A stretch of 64,000 bases of DNA from assembly GCA_003013855.2 (NCBI GenBank), contig PVNU02002828.1, positions 144,501 through 208,500 on the forward strand, read 5' to 3'. Shown piece after piece: positions 58,222 to 64,000 of this stretch; within the stretch, counting starts at the first letter, position 1; each line of letters opens with the position of its first letter. Below the pieces are notes generated by a model. That model had not been told where the DNA came from, made no database searches, and saw nothing but the letters and a program-made list of their open reading frames with translations. The stretch is from Liriodendron chinense. Taxonomy: Eukaryota; Streptophyta; Magnoliopsida; Magnoliales; Magnoliaceae. The translations under genes were made by a program, and so were the position numbers.

Positions 58222-60445
58222 ACCCCTAAAAAAAATCTCTCATCCATCTTAAGATTTGGGTGATCTTTTTTTTTTTTTTTTCTTTTTTTTTTATCTGACT
58301 CCAGAAACACACATACATAAGCAAATACACGTAGACCAATGACAACCCTATACAGCACACATGACCACTCATCCAATGGGCCCAAAAGCTGATGGCCCAA
58401 AGAGCTAAAGTCCACCAGATCAAACATGGGTGGACCCAAGTCTAGCTCCCACATAGTGGAGGACAAAAGCCAGTAACATCACCCAAAATCTTGAACTCAT
58501 GCAAATCATGATGCATCATGATACAATTGCATCAGTACCGTCGATTAGCAAAATATCAACTTCAACCCTATAATAATGAATAGGAAGATTATCCCGCGTC
58601 CACAATATGAGCATTAAATGGGAAGATCGTGTAGCCATTTTCACAAAAAATACATGAGCTTCCGCGTAATTTATGAAGCTGTATCTACACGTGAACTCGC
58701 CTGTCAAGTAGAGCATTTTTCTTCTTCAAGTCATTTTTTCTTGCTGATCTTAACAGGCCAAAACGGCAAGCTCAAAGACATCATAAGAAACCTGATTAAA
58801 ATACTATGGGTGCGTTTGGATGCTCTATTCCGACCTAACTTATTTACAATTCCATGAGTTTGGTGTTGGGCATGAGTGGGGCCAGACCCAAATGAGGTCA
58901 TTTCCACTTCACTGACCAGAATTGAATTATTGCAATTCAGTTCAATTGAGCATCCAAACAGAATGTGATCATAGTATTTTATGCAAACACCCACCAGATT
59001 CTGCAGAAAGACGCTCCAAAGAGCGATCTAACCCATGATTTCACGTGTAGTTGTTGAATGTCACATACATACCTGCTTATGTATATTCGTCCCATACTCG
59101 CTGGTCGTTCTCCTCCGTTCATTTTAATGGGATTTTGATAATGAAAAATAACTAATCCTCAGCCGCCCAATTTACATTTTTATATTGCAGGATGATGCCG
59201 TCATCGCTTCTGTATGCTACCGTACCATGAATCATGATAGATTTTTACATCACCAAGTTGCTATTTTTATATCAGCTGAGAGCAGTTCTTGTGGTCCTCC
59301 AATGCCAGTTGCTTCGTTGGCCATTTCCATTCAAAGAATCCAATCCGACAAACCTTACTATGTACTCAGCTTTCATTCAAAACAAATAACCAAACACTGC
59401 TTAAACCAAAAGTAGGAAATGGGGCCCACCTTTCCAAATAGAAAATGAAACAGGATTCCACACTCGCATTAAAAGGTTCCTTGTTCAGCTAATATTATAT
59501 ATCAAATGAAGTAAAGATATTGAAGGCACACATCTCTAGCAATTGGAACCAATGATAGGGTGGGCCACCGAGTGGACATGCTATACCTAAAAATGATGGT
59601 ATTTTGACAATCCTAGCCACTCAATCTCTGCAACTTTCACTCACTGTGGACTATGGTTCTTTTTCTTGCTCCATCTATTTGCAGCCTGACACCGATATGC
59701 TTAAGATGCCCGATCACGGTTATTCTTGAGCAACAGCCCCTTCATATGATGGCCCGCCAAATCAACAGTTCCAATTGACATACAAGTGCGGCGTGGTTAT
59801 TGTGAATATGAACATGCCCCACGAGGATGGCGGTTAAACAGCCACATGCAAAATGAATGAATTGAATTTGAACTTCGCCAAGAACATGCCATCCATTTGT
59901 GTGATCCAAGCTGTCCATCAGACTGTCCCACCATGTAGATTCCACACTGACAAATCAGGTTGATCCACTCATCAAGTAGGCCACATTTACAAAAGAAACC
60001 AAGCCCAGAATTCAAGCACAGCCCATGTTAAATGCACATCATGGTCCACCAGGTGGAAGAACTGATTTGAATTAAGGCCAGGGAACCTACATGCTGGGGC
60101 CCCGCCTGCTGAGCAGTTTGGAAATCACACGCGTGCCACATCAACACTTCTAGCAATTCCTGCGAGTACGCTAGGGCAAATGCCAAACAAGTGGGTCCCA
60201 CTCACATTTCTCATAAGAGTATGGAAGGGGTCTTATATTTGTAATTTTAAGGAACTAGAGCATTTTCAAATGAGTAGTAGGAAAGTTACAACAACTAATA
60301 ATTCCTATATGAATAGTGGAATATGCAATGCAGTACATACAGGCACTAAAAAACAGAGGAGCTAGAGATAATCTACAAAATTCCATTGCAATGGAAGTCC
60401 CTTTCTCACTAAACATCTTTTAGAGCTAACCCATTGATCAATGAA
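58222..60445. other. Intergenic and probable 3' flank of DAPF
   Basis: Contains a pyrimidine run at 58268-58291 and, at about 58800-58985, a foldback MITE. That MITE has GGGTGCGTTTGGATGCTC at the left, the complement of GAGCATCCAAAC at the right, and AAAATACTATG/CATAGTATTTT outside. No gene was recognised. Confidence 0.6.
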
Positions 60446-62405
<1,960 letters not shown>

Positions 62406-63419
62406 CTGCAAAATAAAACAATGAAAATTCAGGGCACATTTTAAGAAAAGGCAGGAGCGCAGAGTGGAAGTTTTACTTTGAGCTTTTACAGCATAAGTTA
62501 ACAAATCTAAAACATAGTTCAAGAACATGAAAAATCGGCTTGACTCTCTGTCTAGCTGGGTCAGATCGACTCAAGGATTCAACCGAGTCTTCACTTGACT
62601 TAAATTGGTACTTGCTAATTCGGTTATTGTATGTAAAATAAGTTGTTCCAGTATTGTGGTAATGCTGTTTGACTTTCATTGTCAAAGTTGTGGGATCGAA
62701 TCTCAGCAGCCCCTTTATACAACTTTTACGAATAGAACAGTTGACTCATGTAGTGACTTGCTTCAAGTCTCCACAAGTCACGTCGAGTCTGTGTGTCAGC
62801 AGCTGACCCGATAAGTAGGGTCATGTTTCAACCGGATCAGGCTTACGAGAGACGTTCCTAGGGACTCCACTCCAATTCTCATTGAGTTGAGTTGAAATTG
62901 CCAAATTTTGATTTGAGTCAAAGAGGGTTTAGAACTACTTTCTAAAATACACTTATGCAAATAACAGCTGATGCAAAATTGCCGAATTTTGATTTGAGTC
63001 AAAGAGGGTTTAGAACTACGTTCTAAAATACACTTAAAGCAAATAACAGCAGATGCAAAGGCATTGAAATCGTGAATCACTAATCAGGATAATTCAGAAT
63101 CATAACTTTAATCATTTCGCATAATAACTCAACTTAATTTGGACCATATTCTAGCAATATGCAGGGAAGCTAAGCGCACACCACAAAATAATACTTGATT
63201 TATAAGTTAAAACTATTTAAAGACCATATGCATTTAATTGACCAACTCCACATGAAATGTCCACAATACCCTCCAATTGCAATGAAAGGTATGGCTTATC
63301 CATTTCTGGTAACTGTTTTGCAACATAGACATTTTTTTTTAAGTTGACGATTTTATGATTATAAGATAAGCATTATAAAGAGGCTCAAAACCCAAATACA
63401 AGTGACCGTCACATCATTG
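62406..63419. other. Upstream DAPF intron, with an 81-bp tandem duplication
   Basis: AAATTGCC(A/G)AATTTTGATTTG starts near 62896 and again near 62977, and the following ~80 bp repeat almost exactly (62890-63057). No further DAPF exon was recognised here. Confidence 0.7.
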
Positions 63420-64000
63420 AACCACAAACCATTTACCCAAGAGCTCTGCCTTGGAACAGACTAAAAATCCGTGTTGCAAGCACCCAATTAATAATCATGT
63501 GAAAGATCCTTCTATTAAATTCAACCGGCAAAATGATTTTCTTAAAGATTCTAGCATCTCTCTCCTTCCAAACACCCCATACAAGCCAAAACAAGCACAT
63601 CTTCCAAAGAGACTACGTGCTGCCATTGAATAATCTAACCAACCATTCCACCACTGCATTTTCCAACAGAGGTGTCAAAATAAGAAGCTATACCAAATCT
63701 TAGTTACCCATACCTCCCTAGCCACAAAGCAATGAAAGAACAACAGGCCAGCTGTCTCCTCATCCTTGCAGACAAGTTTTGGAAAGCCATTTTTCGCTTC
63801 TTTAAATTATCTAATGTAAGAAGTTCATTAGCTGTAGCAACCAACACAAATGTTTTAACCCTTGGAGGCTTTACACACTTTGCGCATTAAGGAGATATTG
63901 CTCCCTGCACCATCAAGACTGCAAAGAAGGATTTAGCCGAATACAAACCATTACCGTCCTTTTGCCACACTGTCTTATCTTCCCTCCGATTCGTTGGCAT
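63420..64000 (-). pseudogene. LINE (non-LTR retrotransposon) fragment, zinc-binding RT C-terminal region, decayed
   Basis: On the minus strand, TVWQKDGNGLYSAKSFF, then PPRVKTFVLVATANELLTLDNLKKR, resembles the zf-RVT domain that ends plant LINE reverse transcriptases. Later WLVWGVW-like and KKIILPVEFNR-like segments appear in shifted frames. A stop and frameshifts break it. The rest of the element lies past the right edge. Confidence 0.7.

Overview
The window is nuclear DNA from a flowering plant. It has three multi-exon genes with GT-AG introns, a high density of LTR retrotransposons, SINEs and small inverted-repeat transposons, and long microsatellites. No operons, tRNA, rRNA or CRISPR arrays were seen. 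Several diverged copies of foldback elements built around GTGGGGCCCACC suggest a woody, perhaps magnoliid, genome. That placement is a weak inference.

Layout. (1) About 1-15.4 kb, minus strand: the 5' part of a kinesin-5 gene (KIN-5, mitotic motor). Eight coding exons between 14687 and 4554 give an uninterrupted frame of 425 residues holding the whole motor domain and the neck. The stalk and tail lie beyond the left edge. Introns are swollen by repeats: intron 5 is 7.7 kb and holds a long hairpin element, a GATACGG/CCGTTACGG foldback, a TRIM-like mini-retrotransposon and a ~191-bp tandem array. The intron after exon 8 holds a decayed Copia element whose reverse transcriptase and RNase H segments are themselves duplicated. 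(2) 15.4-36.2 kb: about 20 kb without a convincing gene, made of MITEs, nested hAT-like elements, a solo LTR with a 5-bp target duplication, and SINEs. (3) 36344-37911, plus strand: a complete three-exon R2R3-MYB of the MYB59/MYB48 subgroup. (4) 38-60.4 kb: microsatellite arrays, a hAT-like element with a perfect 8-bp target duplication, two decayed Copia elements (one with recognisable LTR pair, primer-binding site and a nested solo LTR), and more foldback elements. (5) 60446-62405, minus strand: the last three exons of plastid diaminopimelate epimerase (DAPF, lysine biosynthesis); its 5' part is beyond the right edge. A LINE fragment ends the window.

The three host genes have unrelated roles (mitotic spindle, transcription, lysine synthesis) and show no functional clustering. 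The most useful observations are: an exact M-phase-specific activator motif upstream of the kinesin gene; a reading frame in MYB intron 1 that would let an intron-retaining transcript make an R3-only protein; and several transposons whose ends are fixed by target duplications. I saw no convincing undescribed multi-gene system.
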